NCBI RefSeq assembly: GCF_006658505.1
Contig: NZ_VFUZ01000001.1
Span: 310,001-374,000, forward strand
From: Mesorhizobium sp. B2-4-15
GTDB taxonomy: Bacteria > Pseudomonadota > Alphaproteobacteria > Rhizobiales > Rhizobiaceae
Length of the DNA: 64,000 bases
Reading direction: 5' to 3'
This document shows, one piece after another, positions 52,854-61,940 of the stretch. The stretch's first letter is position 1. Each line of letters starts with the position of its first letter. The notes beneath the pieces were generated by a model. It saw nothing but the letters and a program-made list of their open reading frames with translations, was not told the DNA's origin and made no database searches. The translations under genes were made by a program, and so were the position numbers.

Positions 52854-52960
52854 ATGCTTCGGCCGACCGCCGCCGCTTCGCGTCCTCTGTTGTCCGTCCT
52901 GACGGAAAGGTGTCAGGAGCCGCATGATAGAAAGGCCCATCGCCAATTGGAGAATGATGA

Positions 52961-53590
52961 ATGATCATCTTCTACCACAACCCCTGGTCACGTGCCTCCG
53001 GCGTCCATTGGCTGCTTGAGGAACTCGGTGTGCCGTTCGAATTCTCGCGCGTCGACATCCGAGCGAAAGAGGGCGTTCCCGAATCCTACCGGGCAATCCA
53101 GCCGAACAAGAAGGTGCCGGCCATCGACCACGATGGCACCATCATCACCGAACGCGCCGCGATAACCATCTATCTCGCCGATACCTTCGCCGAAGCCGGC
53201 CTCGCGCCCGCCATCGGCGATCGTGCACGGGCCACCTATCTGACCTGGCTGGTCTATTCGGATTCCGTCTTGGATCCAGTGGTGGCCGCCAAGGCACATG
53301 GCAAAGAATTCATGGGCAGCCGCTATTCCTACGGGTCCTTCTCCGAGATGGTTGCCAATCTGGAGAAGACGCTTTCGTCGCGGCCGTATATCGCCGGCGA
53401 CAAGTTTACGGCGGCAGACACGCAAATCGGCAGTGGCGTCCATTTTGCGACAAACGTGCTGCGCGTGCTGCCCGAGCGTCGGGTCTTCCGAGCCTATATG
53501 GATCGCCTTGCCGCCCGTCCGGCATTCCAGCGCTATTCGCGAAGGGAATATGAGATGGCGCAGTCGGCCGGAATGCTCGACAGCCGCTGA
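52961..53590 (+). CDS. Glutathione S-transferase family protein
   Basis: Soluble glutathione S-transferase of 209 residues. The N-terminal thioredoxin-like domain begins MIIFYHNPWSRASGVHWLLEELG and contains the cis-Pro segment KVPAI and the glutathione-binding ER in TERAAITIYLAD. A C-terminal helical GST_C domain follows (GDKFTAADTQIGS). The catalytic residue is probably Ser in NPWSRAS, or Tyr5. It lies downstream of the LysR gene (108-base gap). Physiological substrate unknown. Confidence 0.92.
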   Translation: MIIFYHNPWSRASGVHWLLEELGVPFEFSRVDIRAKEGVPESYRAIQPNKKVPAIDHDGTIITERAAITIYLADTFAEAGLAPAIGDRARATYLTWLVYSDSVLDPVVAAKAHGKEFMGSRYSYGSFSEMVANLEKTLSSRPYIAGDKFTAADTQIGSGVHFATNVLRVLPERRVFRAYMDRLAARPAFQRYSRREYEMAQSAGMLDSR

Positions 53591-53772
53591 CGGCTTCTTC
53601 CGCTTCAGGATCCGTCTTGATGGAAATGCAGCCGGTTGCCGAATGGACCGGCGACCACCTCGCGGGTTTTCCGTGGTGTTTCTTGAAGGACGGCCCGGGC
53701 CGGATGGAGGGCGACGATTCCCATAGCGGTCAGCGTTCACGGAAATGCCGACCCGCTCCATCTCTTTTGCTG

Positions 53773-53824
53773 TTGACGCAATTCCGGACGGAAAACGGTC
53801 TCACACTTTTTCTGGTATTGCTCT
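53773..53824 (+). repeat. Intergenic repeat family A, copy 3
   Basis: TTGACGCAATTCCGGACGG to TTTTTCTGGTATTGCTCTA, a close match to copy 1 at 16485-16540. It occupies the end of the 232-base gap between the convergent GST and TIGR02302 genes. No gene is otherwise visible in that gap. Confidence 0.75.
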
Positions 53825-56417
53825 ACTTCAGCTCCAATAGCCGTTCGAGATAGCTGCGCTCGATATCGGGGCTCAGCGCATTGCCGAGCCGCTTGCGGAT
53901 CGCTTCCAGTATCTGACGGGCACGCTGGACGTCGATCTCGTCGGGCACTTTCACCGAATCGCCGAAATCGGGGCCTTGGCTGGCGCGTGGCCGGCCGAGC
54001 GGATCGCGGTCGGCATTCTGCTGGCGGCCGCCTTCCTGGCTGCCGCCCTGGTCGCCCTGCATGGCCTGCATCTGCTTCATCATGTCCTTGGCGCCCTTGC
54101 GCAGCGCCTCAAGCGCCCGGCCCTGGTGACCGACCGCCTCGTCGCCCTGGCCTTCGCCGAGCGCCTGCTCGGCGCTGCCCATGGATTTACCGGCCTCGCC
54201 AAATCCCTCGTTGGGCTCCATGCCCATGCCTTCGAGGCCCTTCTTCAGCTGCTCGAGATCGCTTTTCAGCTGCCCCTGGCCTTCCTGCAACTGCTTCAGC
54301 GCTTCGGCGAATTCCTGCGGCGTCATCGGCTTTTGCCTGGAGCGCGGATCCTGGTTTTGGCCGAGACCCTGCCTGTCCTGATTCTCGCCACTGCCTTGTC
54401 CAAGCTGCTCGTCGGGGGTCTGCCCGCGCGGGCGCTCGCCGCGCTGCATCTGGTCCATGCGGAAAGTATCGTTCATCATCTCCTGCTGGCGCCGCAGGAT
54501 CTCGCCGAGCTTGTCCATCTGCTGGCGCATCTGGCTGTCCTGCTCGCCGCCCTGCTGCTGACGGCCGGCCTGGAGATTGTTCATCATGTCCTGTAACTGC
54601 GACAGCAATTGCTGCGCCTTGTCGCGGTCGCCCGACTTCGCCAGGTTCTCGATCTGGTCCATCATGCGATCGATGTCGCTCTGGCGCAGTTCCTGGCCGT
54701 TCTGCTGCATTTGCGGCGCATTCGGGTTCTGCTTGGCGCGTTCGGCGAATTCCTGCAGGAACTGGTTCATCGCCTCACGCAGTTCCTTCATCGCCTTCTC
54801 GATTTCCTGGTCGCTGGCACCGTTCTTGATGGCGTCCTGCAGCGCCTGCTGCGCTTGGCGCAGCCGCTTTTCGGCGGCCGAGAGATTGCCCTCCTCGATA
54901 CCGAGCGCGATTTCCCAGAGATAGGCGACCTCGCCGCGCAGCTGATCGTCGTTTTCCGCCAGCTTCAGCCGGCTACGCGCGCTCATGATGGCGAGGTAGT
55001 GGGACATGGTGTCGAATGTGTCTTCCGGCCGCAGCGTGATGGCGTCGATCAGGTCGAGCACGTGCGGCTTGGCATTGGCGTCGAGCGCCAGCAGGCGGCG
55101 CTGTTCGATCACCGCCCGCGCCAACGGATTGGCGAACGGCCGCTCGGGCATTACCAGCGTCTTGGTCTCGCTGGACGCGGTGTGTCCGGCGTCGTCCGTG
55201 GCGACCAGCGTCAGCCTGATGCTGCTGCCGGCCCAGACATGCTCGGTCAGGTCCTTCGTGGTCCTGGCGGCATTCGACTTGCCGCCGCGGCGCGGCAGCG
55301 TCAGCGGCATATCGGGTGGGCCATAGAGCGGATGCGCACCCGGCGCTTGCGGATCGGCCAGCGCGAAGACCGCCTTGGCGGTGGCGGCGCCATAGTCGTC
55401 GTCGATCTGGTAGTTGAGTTCGAAAGCGCCATTGGCGGCGCGCTTGGGCTCGCCGACGAAGCGGATCTGCGGCGGCTTGTCAGGGATCACGGCGAAGGCC
55501 CAGCGGCCGAGTTCGTCCCCGCCCGATTTCAGCGTCAACGTGCCGTCGCTCGTCAGCTTGCCGGTGAACTGGCGCACCTTTGACGGCACCGCCGGGCTTG
55601 TGGCCGGCTTGGCCGAGGCGGCCTGAGGGCTGGCCGGATCGATGCTGCGCGCGCTGCCATCCTTGTCGGCATAGGCAAGCGTTTCCTCGCCCGAGCCACC
55701 GGTGACGCGCAAGGAGACGTCGCTGCCCTCGGGGACATGAAACGTCGGCGTCGCCTGGTTGGCATCGGCGGTCAGGAAGATCGGCGGCTTGCCTGTATAG
55801 GCCGGCGGCGTCACCCAGGCGTCGATGCGCGGCGGTAGGGCGTCGTGCATGCCACGGGCGCTGAACCCGTCGCCTATTCGGCCACCCGTCGGCCCGAAGG
55901 AGAAGGCAAAGGCGGTGACGAGCAAAAGTGCGGCTACAGCGCGCAGCGCCCAGGGGTCGCGCTCCGGCACCCGCGTGCGCGGCACGTCGGCGCCGAGGCT
56001 GTCGAGCTTTGCGGCCATGCGCTTCTGATGCTCGCGCCAGAGCGCTTGCGAGAAGCTGCTTTCCCGGCCGCTTGGCCGGTCGGACTGCGTCAGGACGGGG
56101 CTGTGCAGCAGGTTGTTGGCGGCCTCGATGCGGCGGTCGACCTCGGCGGCACCGGGCACGCGGAAGAAGCGCAGTGGATAGAGTGCCGCAAGCCCTGCCA
56201 AGCCGAATGCGGCGACAAGGCCGATGCGTACTGCATCCGGCAGCCGGGAGAAAATGCCGAACCAGGAAGCACTGAGGAACAGGCAGGCGACGATGACCAG
56301 CGGAAGCAGCAGCGGCCAACCGCGCTCGACCACCATCGAGACCCGCGTCGCCAGCCGGCTCAAGGCCAGGCGTCCGGCCAGTCCGCGATTGCTGCTGAAG
56401 GTGGGTCGTTCCGTCAT
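53823..56417 (-). CDS. TIGR02302/DUF4175 family membrane protein
   Basis: Large envelope protein of 864 residues, starting at 56417 (MTERPTFSS), of the rhizobial TIGR02302/DUF4175 family. Two N-terminal helices (about residues 33-57 and 63-85) precede a long region with beta-sandwich-like domains. After residue ~520 comes a very Gln/Glu/Lys-rich coiled-coil stretch with many Gln-Met runs, and the C-terminus ends with a short conserved domain. Function is unknown; conserved location beside argH-lysA in rhizobia is the main context clue. The 210-base gap to the next gene holds repeat B. Confidence 0.88.
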   Translation of the reverse strand: MTERPTFSSNRGLAGRLALSRLATRVSMVVERGWPLLLPLVIVACLFLSASWFGIFSRLPDAVRIGLVAAFGLAGLAALYPLRFFRVPGAAEVDRRIEAANNLLHSPVLTQSDRPSGRESSFSQALWREHQKRMAAKLDSLGADVPRTRVPERDPWALRAVAALLLVTAFAFSFGPTGGRIGDGFSARGMHDALPPRIDAWVTPPAYTGKPPIFLTADANQATPTFHVPEGSDVSLRVTGGSGEETLAYADKDGSARSIDPASPQAASAKPATSPAVPSKVRQFTGKLTSDGTLTLKSGGDELGRWAFAVIPDKPPQIRFVGEPKRAANGAFELNYQIDDDYGAATAKAVFALADPQAPGAHPLYGPPDMPLTLPRRGGKSNAARTTKDLTEHVWAGSSIRLTLVATDDAGHTASSETKTLVMPERPFANPLARAVIEQRRLLALDANAKPHVLDLIDAITLRPEDTFDTMSHYLAIMSARSRLKLAENDDQLRGEVAYLWEIALGIEEGNLSAAEKRLRQAQQALQDAIKNGASDQEIEKAMKELREAMNQFLQEFAERAKQNPNAPQMQQNGQELRQSDIDRMMDQIENLAKSGDRDKAQQLLSQLQDMMNNLQAGRQQQGGEQDSQMRQQMDKLGEILRRQQEMMNDTFRMDQMQRGERPRGQTPDEQLGQGSGENQDRQGLGQNQDPRSRQKPMTPQEFAEALKQLQEGQGQLKSDLEQLKKGLEGMGMEPNEGFGEAGKSMGSAEQALGEGQGDEAVGHQGRALEALRKGAKDMMKQMQAMQGDQGGSQEGGRQQNADRDPLGRPRASQGPDFGDSVKVPDEIDVQRARQILEAIRKRLGNALSPDIERSYLERLLELK

Positions 56418-56473
56418 CGGCCCTTCCAAGAGCGTCCCTCCCGTAACGAACCGGGATGGAGCCCCATCTCGTT

Positions 56474-56521
56474 GAGCATGATCTGTTGTCGAAACCCGGA
56501 GTCCACTTTTCGGGATCATGC
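56474..56521. repeat. Intergenic repeat family B, copy 3
   Basis: GAGCATGATCTGTTGTCGAAA and CACTTTTCGGGATCATGCT, the arms of the element seen also at 24030, 48889 and 63328. Between the TIGR02302 and dehydratase genes. Confidence 0.7.
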
Positions 56522-56627
56522 TGTGGGCCGGGCAGGATAACCCAAGCCTCACGAGTCGAAGAATACCAGCAAACACGGCAAAGACGAGGCGGTTTGAAAA
56601 AAGTGAACCCGGCCGAAATGGTTGCGC

Positions 56628-57566
56628 TCAGAAATTGGCCGGGTTTGCGTTGGCGCCGCAGACGAGCACGGCGACCCGTTCGCCCGATGCTGGCGTGTAG
56701 CGCCCGGACAGGATCGCGGCGAAGGCCGCGGCACCTCCCGGCTCGGAGATGATGCGCACCCGGTTCCACAGCGCCTTCTGCGCGGCAATGATGTCGTCGT
56801 CGCTGACCAGGATGGAGCGCTCGACGAAGGCTTCGGCGATCGGGAACATCATTTCGCCGACGCGCTTGGGCGCCAGGGAATCGGCGGCGATGCCTTCCGC
56901 CGGCGCGTCGACAGGATGCCCGGCCTCGAAGGCGCGATGAAGCGTCGGCGCGCCCTCGGGCTCGACGGCGACGATGCGGATGCGGCCGGCATACCAGGCG
57001 GCGATGCCGCCGATCAGGCCGCCCCCGCCGACGGCGACCAGCAGCGTGTCGATCTCAGGCAGGTCCTCCTCGATCTCGAGCCCGAGCGTGCCCTGGCCGA
57101 TCAGCGTTTCCTCCTGGTTGAAGGCATGGATCTGCAAGGCGCCGGTTTGCTCGGCGAAGCGTTCGCTGGCGGCCAGTGCCTCGGCATAGCGCGCGCCGCC
57201 GACGACCAGGTCGGCGCCATAGCCGCGAATGCGCTCCAGCTTCGCCTGTGGGCTCACTTCGGGAACGAAGATGGTCGCCTTGTGGCCGAGCCGCATGGCG
57301 GCGTAGGCGACGGCGGCGCCATGGTTGCCGCCCGAAGCGGCGACGACGCCGGCCTCGGGAATCGGCCGCTCCAGAAGATTGGTGAAGGCGCCGCGCGCCT
57401 TGAACGAACCGGAATGCTGCAGGCATTCCAGCTTGAGGTCGATCGCCAGGGGCGGGCGATCGAAATCGGCCATGTCGACGCGCAGCACCGGCGTGTGGCG
57501 CACATGGGGTCGGATGCGCGGTTCCATCGCGGCAATGCGTTCGCGTGTAACGGTGTTGTCTGACAT
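56628..57566 (-). CDS. Threonine/serine dehydratase-like PLP enzyme
   Basis: Fold-type II PLP enzyme of 312 residues, resembling catabolic threonine dehydratase and serine racemase/dehydratase. The PLP lysine is K56 in HSGSFKARGAF. The phosphate-binding loop is VGGGGLIGG and the earlier loop is ASGGNHGAAVAYA. No ACT regulatory domain follows, so this is the short catabolic or racemase-type form. Start at 57566 (MSDNTVTRER). It lies 47 bases downstream of lysA, possibly co-transcribed. The exact substrate (Thr, Ser or related) is uncertain. Confidence 0.88.
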   Translation of the reverse strand: MSDNTVTRERIAAMEPRIRPHVRHTPVLRVDMADFDRPPLAIDLKLECLQHSGSFKARGAFTNLLERPIPEAGVVAASGGNHGAAVAYAAMRLGHKATIFVPEVSPQAKLERIRGYGADLVVGGARYAEALAASERFAEQTGALQIHAFNQEETLIGQGTLGLEIEEDLPEIDTLLVAVGGGGLIGGIAAWYAGRIRIVAVEPEGAPTLHRAFEAGHPVDAPAEGIAADSLAPKRVGEMMFPIAEAFVERSILVSDDDIIAAQKALWNRVRIISEPGGAAAFAAILSGRYTPASGERVAVLVCGANANPANF

Positions 57567-57613
57567 GGTTCTCTCCCCTATCGGGCAGGTCTTGGGTAGG
57601 GCAGGTCTTTGGG

Positions 57614-58882
57614 CTATTTCAGCCAGCCGGGCACCGAATCCAGCCCGATCAGGTCGTCATAGGTCAGGCGCGGGCGCACGACGTGGAAACGGTCGCCGTC
57701 GACCAGTACCTCCGGCACCAGCAGGCGGGTGTTGTAGGTGCCGGCCTGCACGGCGCCGTAAGCGCCGGCGGTGGACACGGCAACGAGATCGCCGGCCTTC
57801 AGCCTGGGCAGGTCGCGGTCGAGGCCGAGATAGTCACCGGTCTCGCAGACCTGGCCGACCACGTCGACCATCATGCGCGGCGTGTCGGCCGGCGGCTGCA
57901 CGACCGGCCTGATGTCGTGGAAGGCATCGTAGAGCGTCGGCCGGATCAGGTCGTTCATGGCGGCGTCGACGACGAGGAAGTTCTTCGCGTCGCCTTCCTT
58001 CACGAAGATCACTTCCGAGACGAGGATGCCGGCATTGCCAACGATCAGCCGGCCCGGTTCGAACATCACCTTCAAGCCCAGCTTGGCGACGTGCTTCCTG
58101 ACGATCTCGGCATAGGCGTCGGGCAAAGGTGGCGGGCTGTTGTCGACGCGATAGGGAATGCCGAGGCCGCCACCGAGGTCGACATGCTCGATAGCATGGC
58201 CATCGGCGCGCAAAGCGCCGACCAGGTCGACCAGCAGGGCGAAGGCGTCGTCGAAGGGCTGCAATTCGGTGATCTGGCTGCCGATGTGGGTGTCGATGCC
58301 GGTGACCTTGATGCCCGGAAGCGTTGCGGCGCGGGCATAGACCTGGCGCACCCGCTGCCATGGAATGCCGAACTTGTTCTCGGCCTTGCCGGTGGAGATC
58401 TTCTTGTGGGTTCTGGCGTCGACATCGGGATTGATGCGCAGCGAGATCGGCGCCACCTTGCCGAGCGCCGTGGCGCGGGCCGACAGCAATTCGAGCTCGG
58501 GTTCCGACTCGACATTGAAGCAAAGAATGCCGGCTTCGAGGGCGAAGTCCATTTCGCGCGCGGTCTTGCCGACGCCCGAGAACAGGATCTTGCCAGCCGG
58601 GATGCCCGCGGCCAGCGCCCGGCGCAATTCGCCTTCCGAGACCACGTCCGCGCCGGCGCCGAGCTTGGCCAGGGTCCGCAGCACGGCCTGGTTGGAGTTG
58701 GCCTTCATGGCGTAGCAGACAAGCGCGTCGAGCCCGGCAAAGGCCTGGGCGAATACCCGGTAGTGCCTGGTCAAGGTGGCCGTCGAATAGCAGTAGAATG
58801 GCGTGCCGACCTGAGCGGCGATATCAGGGATTGCCACGTCCTCGGCATGGAGCACGCCGTCGCGGTAGTCGAAATGGTTCAC
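57614..58882 (-). CDS. lysA: Diaminopimelate decarboxylase
   Basis: PLP-dependent enzyme that decarboxylates meso-diaminopimelate to lysine, the last step of lysine synthesis. The start is the GTG at 58882 (read as Met, then NHFDYRDG), giving 422 residues as in other rhizobial LysA proteins. An ATG at 58909 would add nine residues. The PLP lysine is K60 in CYAMKANSNQAVL. Other conserved segments are SGVGKTAREM, HIGSQITEL, DLGGGLGIPY and CETGDYLG near the C-terminus. It lies 69 bases downstream of lptM, in an argH-lptM-lysA order typical of the group. Confidence 0.96.
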   Translation of the reverse strand: MNHFDYRDGVLHAEDVAIPDIAAQVGTPFYCYSTATLTRHYRVFAQAFAGLDALVCYAMKANSNQAVLRTLAKLGAGADVVSEGELRRALAAGIPAGKILFSGVGKTAREMDFALEAGILCFNVESEPELELLSARATALGKVAPISLRINPDVDARTHKKISTGKAENKFGIPWQRVRQVYARAATLPGIKVTGIDTHIGSQITELQPFDDAFALLVDLVGALRADGHAIEHVDLGGGLGIPYRVDNSPPPLPDAYAEIVRKHVAKLGLKVMFEPGRLIVGNAGILVSEVIFVKEGDAKNFLVVDAAMNDLIRPTLYDAFHDIRPVVQPPADTPRMMVDVVGQVCETGDYLGLDRDLPRLKAGDLVAVSTAGAYGAVQAGTYNTRLLVPEVLVDGDRFHVVRPRLTYDDLIGLDSVPGWLK

Positions 58883-58951
58883 GAGAATGGTTCCGGAAAG
58901 TTGGAGCACGACGACATCGGGTTTGGAAGACCTGACCCGATCCCATCGGCT

Positions 58952-59158
58952 CTAGATCAGCGGATCGAGAATGAACTTCTTGTCCCGGACCGGTTTTTCC
59001 GGCTCCGGCGGCAGGGGCTGTTTGGCCCTCTCGGCATCCTTGCGCGCCTGAACGGCCGCCTCGTAGGGCGTGTCGAGGCCGGCCTTGCGGCCGCAGGCGG
59101 TCACGGAGGCAAGAGCCGCCAGAAGCGTCAGCGTCACCAAAATCCTGCTTCCGGTCAT
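58952..59158 (-). CDS. lptM: LPS translocon maturation chaperone LptM (small lipoprotein)
   Basis: Small lipoprotein of 68 residues that assists maturation of the LptD outer-membrane LPS translocon. The signal peptide ends in the lipobox VTAC with the modified Cys at 22, followed by GRKAGLDTPYEAA, which matches the conserved LptM motif CGxKGPL/D-type pattern. The remainder is a short Lys/Pro/Glu-rich tail. Start at 59158. It lies between argH and lysA in the same direction. A double hairpin sits in the upstream gap. Confidence 0.88.
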   Translation of the reverse strand: MTGSRILVTLTLLAALASVTACGRKAGLDTPYEAAVQARKDAERAKQPLPPEPEKPVRDKKFILDPLI

Positions 59159-59221
59159 CGATCCATCCGTCCGAAACGTTTGCCAGCCGCCGCTTTTAGC
59201 CGAGTTCTCAGCGCATTGCAC

Positions 59222-59272
59222 CCCGGATATTGCTGATCGCAACATCCGGATATTGCTCGTCGCAATATCCGG
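59222..59272 (-). repeat. Tandem double hairpin between argH and lptM
   Basis: A 23-base unit starting CCGGATATTGC occurs twice (59223-59245 and 59246-59268), giving two stacked hairpins. The right one is a perfect 11-bp inverted repeat (59246-59256 with 59262-59272) with a five-base loop, and the left one has a single G-U-type mismatch. The argH stop is three bases away. It could terminate argH or stabilise the upstream message. No T run is present. Confidence 0.65.
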
Positions 59273-59274
59273 CA

Positions 59275-60675
59275 TCACGCCTTGGCGATGCGCCTTTTCC
59301 AGGCGCGGATCTGCTTCCTCACCTCCGACGGCGCCGTGCCGCCGAAACTGGTGCGGCTCTTGACCGAGTTCTGCACCGCCAACACCGAGAAGATATCGGA
59401 AGTAATTCCGGGGTTGATCGACTGCAGGTCCTCCAGCGACAGCCTCTCCAAGCCCACCTTATTCTCCTCGGCCAGCGCCACGGCGCGGCCGGTTACATGA
59501 TGCGCCTCGCGGAAGGGCAGGCCGAGCGTGCGCACCAGCCAGTCGGCAAGGTCGGTGGCGGTCGCGTGGCCGGAGCCGGCGGCCTTCTTCATCGCCGCTG
59601 TGTTGACCGTCATGTCCGAGACCATGCCGGTCATGGCCGCCAGCATCAGGTCGAGCGTCTCGGCGGCGTCGAACACCGATTCCTTGTCTTCCTGCATGTC
59701 CTTGCCATAGGTCAAGGGCATGCCCTTCATCACCGTCAGCAGGCCGACCAGATGGCCGTTGACGCGTCCGGTCTTGCCGCGCACCAGTTCGGCGGCGTCG
59801 GGATTCTTCTTCTGCGGCATGATCGAGGAGCCGGTGGAGAAACCATCCGACAGCCTGATGAAGCCGAACTGCGGCGTCGACCAGATGATGATCTCTTCGG
59901 CCAGCCGCGACAGATGCGTGGCGCAGATCGCCGCCAGGCTCAAGAATTCCAGCGCGAAATCGCGGTCGGAAACGCTGTCCAGCGAATTGCGCATCGGTTC
60001 GCGGAAGCCAAGCGCCCTGGCGGTCTGGTGGCGGTCGATCGGGAAGCTGGTGCCGGCAAGGGCGGCGGCGCCCAGCGGGCTTTCATCCATCCGTTCGATG
60101 GCGTCGCGTACGCGCGACAGATCGCGCGAAAACATCTCGACATAGGCCATGCAGTGATGGCCGAACGTCACCGGCTGCGCCGCCTGCATGTGGGTGAAGC
60201 CCGGCATCACGGTCGCCGCATGCTCCTCGGCCCGATCCAGCAATGCCCTGATCAATCCTTTCAGCGCTTCGGCGACGCGAAAACACTCGTCCTTGACCCA
60301 GAGCCTCAGATCCACCGCCACCTGGTCGTTACGCGAGCGCGCGGTGTGCAGCCGGCCGGCAGCCGGACCGATCAGGTCGGCGAGGCGAGCCTCGACATTC
60401 ATGTGGATGTCCTCCAGCTTGGTCGAGAACTCGAAGGTGCCGGCCTCGATCTCTTTCAGAATCGTGTTCAGCCCGTGAGCGATTTTTTCTTGATCGGCCG
60501 CCGAAATAATGCCCGTTTGCGCCAGCATCTCGCTGTGAGCGATCGAACCTCTGATGTCCTGCGCGTAGAGCTTGCGGTCGAACGAGATCGACGCGTTGAT
60601 CGCTTCCATGATCGCGGCCGGACCCGAGGCAAATCGTCCGCCCCACATCTGGTTGCTGGTCTTCTTGTCGCTCAT
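59275..60675 (-). CDS. argH: Argininosuccinate lyase
   Basis: Fumarase/aspartase-superfamily enzyme that splits argininosuccinate to arginine and fumarate. The start at 60675 ([15 protein letters not shown]) gives 466 residues, the usual size. Family hallmarks are [21 protein letters not shown], the superfamily signature [12 protein letters not shown] with the catalytic Ser, and [15 protein letters not shown]. It is divergent from the TlpA-type gene with only 36 bases between starts, which must hold both promoters. lptM and lysA follow on the same strand. Confidence 0.97.
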   Translation of the reverse strand: MSDKKTSNQMWGGRFASGPAAIMEAINASISFDRKLYAQDIRGSIAHSEMLAQTGIISAADQEKIAHGLNTILKEIEAGTFEFSTKLEDIHMNVEARLADLIGPAAGRLHTARSRNDQVAVDLRLWVKDECFRVAEALKGLIRALLDRAEEHAATVMPGFTHMQAAQPVTFGHHCMAYVEMFSRDLSRVRDAIERMDESPLGAAALAGTSFPIDRHQTARALGFREPMRNSLDSVSDRDFALEFLSLAAICATHLSRLAEEIIIWSTPQFGFIRLSDGFSTGSSIMPQKKNPDAAELVRGKTGRVNGHLVGLLTVMKGMPLTYGKDMQEDKESVFDAAETLDLMLAAMTGMVSDMTVNTAAMKKAAGSGHATATDLADWLVRTLGLPFREAHHVTGRAVALAEENKVGLERLSLEDLQSINPGITSDIFSVLAVQNSVKSRTSFGGTAPSEVRKQIRAWKRRIAKA

Positions 60676-60711
60676 CGCTATAAACCCGTGCTTCGGAGCA
60701 GTTTTGAGAAA

Positions 60712-61389
60712 ATGGCAGACGGAAACAGATTTTTCCCGGCCCCGCGCCTGATCCTCGCCGCCCTGGTGGCGGGAGTGCTGGCCGGCGCGGTCGCGGTATA
60801 TGTCAGCGAGAGCCGGTCTGGCAACAACGCACCAGCGCAGGTGGCCGCCAGCAATGGCAACGACGTCGCCTGCGCCGCCAAGAGCGACCGCGCCAAGAAG
60901 ATCGCGGCCGCGGCCACGGGCGAGGTCGCGGCACTTTTGCCCGCGGATCCGCCGCAATCGATGAAGAGCCTCGCCTTCAAAGGCCCCGACGGCAAGCCGA
61001 TGACGATTGCCGACCATGCTGGAAAGACGGTGCTGCTCAACCTCTGGGCCACATGGTGCGCGCCTTGCCGGGCTGAAATGCCGGCGCTCGATGCACTGCA
61101 GAAGGAGAAAGGCAGCGACGCGTTTCAGGTCGTCGCCGTCAATGTCGATGCCGGCGACGATGTGAAGCCGAAGAAGTTCCTCAAGGATACCGGCGTCCAG
61201 ACCCTCGGCTACTATCGGGACTCGACCATGACGCTTTTCAACGACCTCAAGGCGCGCGGCCTGGCGCTCGGCCTTCCGGTCACCATGCTGATCGACGGCG
61301 AAGGCTGCCTGATCGCCCACATGAACGGTCCGGCCGAATGGTCGGGACCTGACGCCAAGCGGCTGATCGAGACGGCTCTGGGATCGTGA
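60712..61389 (+). CDS. tlpA: TlpA-family thiol:disulfide interchange protein
   Basis: Periplasmic membrane-anchored thioredoxin of 225 residues in the TlpA/ResA group. A single N-terminal helix (about residues 12-30) anchors the protein; the thioredoxin fold has the redox-active W115-C116-A-P-C119. Conserved segments are [19 protein letters not shown] and [13 protein letters not shown]. TlpA reduces substrates such as ScoI and cytochrome oxidase subunits during respiratory copper-centre assembly. Divergent to argH, an arrangement preserved in rhizobia. High confidence in family, moderate in exact partner. Confidence 0.93.
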   Translation: MADGNRFFPAPRLILAALVAGVLAGAVAVYVSESRSGNNAPAQVAASNGNDVACAAKSDRAKKIAAAATGEVAALLPADPPQSMKSLAFKGPDGKPMTIADHAGKTVLLNLWATWCAPCRAEMPALDALQKEKGSDAFQVVAVNVDAGDDVKPKKFLKDTGVQTLGYYRDSTMTLFNDLKARGLALGLPVTMLIDGEGCLIAHMNGPAEWSGPDAKRLIETALGS

Positions 61390-61397
61390 GCAAGAAG

Positions 61398-61721
61398 CTA
61401 GGCTGAGCGCACGCTTGGCTTGAGCAATACAAGGTTGCCGTCCTGCTGGTCAGCGGCGCGCACCGGAGTATGCTTGCCGTTGCCGGTCAGGTCGTCGAAC
61501 GCCTCGATCGGCGCCGGTTTGCCAAGATAGTAACCTTGGCCGATCTCGCAGGGCTCCGCGTCCAGGAACTTCAACTCGCCAAGCGTTTCGACGCCCCCGC
61601 CAGCACAGGCATGCCGAGCCCACGTCCCAGCCTCAGCACAGCGCGCACGATTGCCGCGAGCTGGCCGTTCGTGCGTCAGCTGCTGCACCAGCAGCATTTC
61701 ATCATCCATTTAGCCGGCTAA
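61398..61721 (-). pseudogene. EAL-domain (c-di-GMP phosphodiesterase) remnant with frameshifts
   Basis: A decayed C-terminal piece of an EAL-domain protein. In one frame VETLGELKFLDAEPCEIGQGYYLGKPAP is the typical end of an EAL domain (VETxxQLxFL...GCxxxQGYxxxxP). In the next frame, immediately upstream, is TNGQLAAIVRAVLRLGRGLGMPVLAG, the preceding helix and the strand leading to EGVET. So the sequence crosses at least one frameshift near the Gly run at about 61587-61591 and probably a second near 61670. No start of a full-length protein is present and most of the EAL domain is missing. It cannot encode an active phosphodiesterase. Confidence 0.82.
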
Positions 61722-61861
61722 TCATGGTGATCCGTCTTGGGCTTTACGTCCACGACGATCACCCTGGCTCCCTAAGCCGCCGGTGTGACACTTTCATGCC
61801 GGCCAAGCCGCCGAGGGGAAGGAACGAACAGCTGTGCAAAGGCCTGGGAGCCACAACAGAA

Positions 61862-61879
61862 CTGTCACATACCTTCTCT
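61862..61879 (+). promoter_or_regulatory. Weak PHO-box candidate ahead of ugpB
   Basis: CTGTCAC ATAC CTTCTCT resembles a PhoB box (CTGTCAT-N4-CTGTCAT) in its first half only; the second half is poor. ugp genes are PhoB-activated in E. coli and rhizobia, which is the reason for reporting it. It is 62 bases upstream of the ugpB start. Confidence 0.3.
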
Positions 61880-61940
61880 AAGAGAGCGGGCAAGGACTTG
61901 CGCAAGACCCTTGTCACCAGTCATTCAAGAGGGAAAAACC

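Noticed and set aside
59275..61320. N-terminal extension of the argH frame across the TlpA gene
   Set aside because: Conserved ArgH begins at 60675 and the extension is antisense to tlpA.
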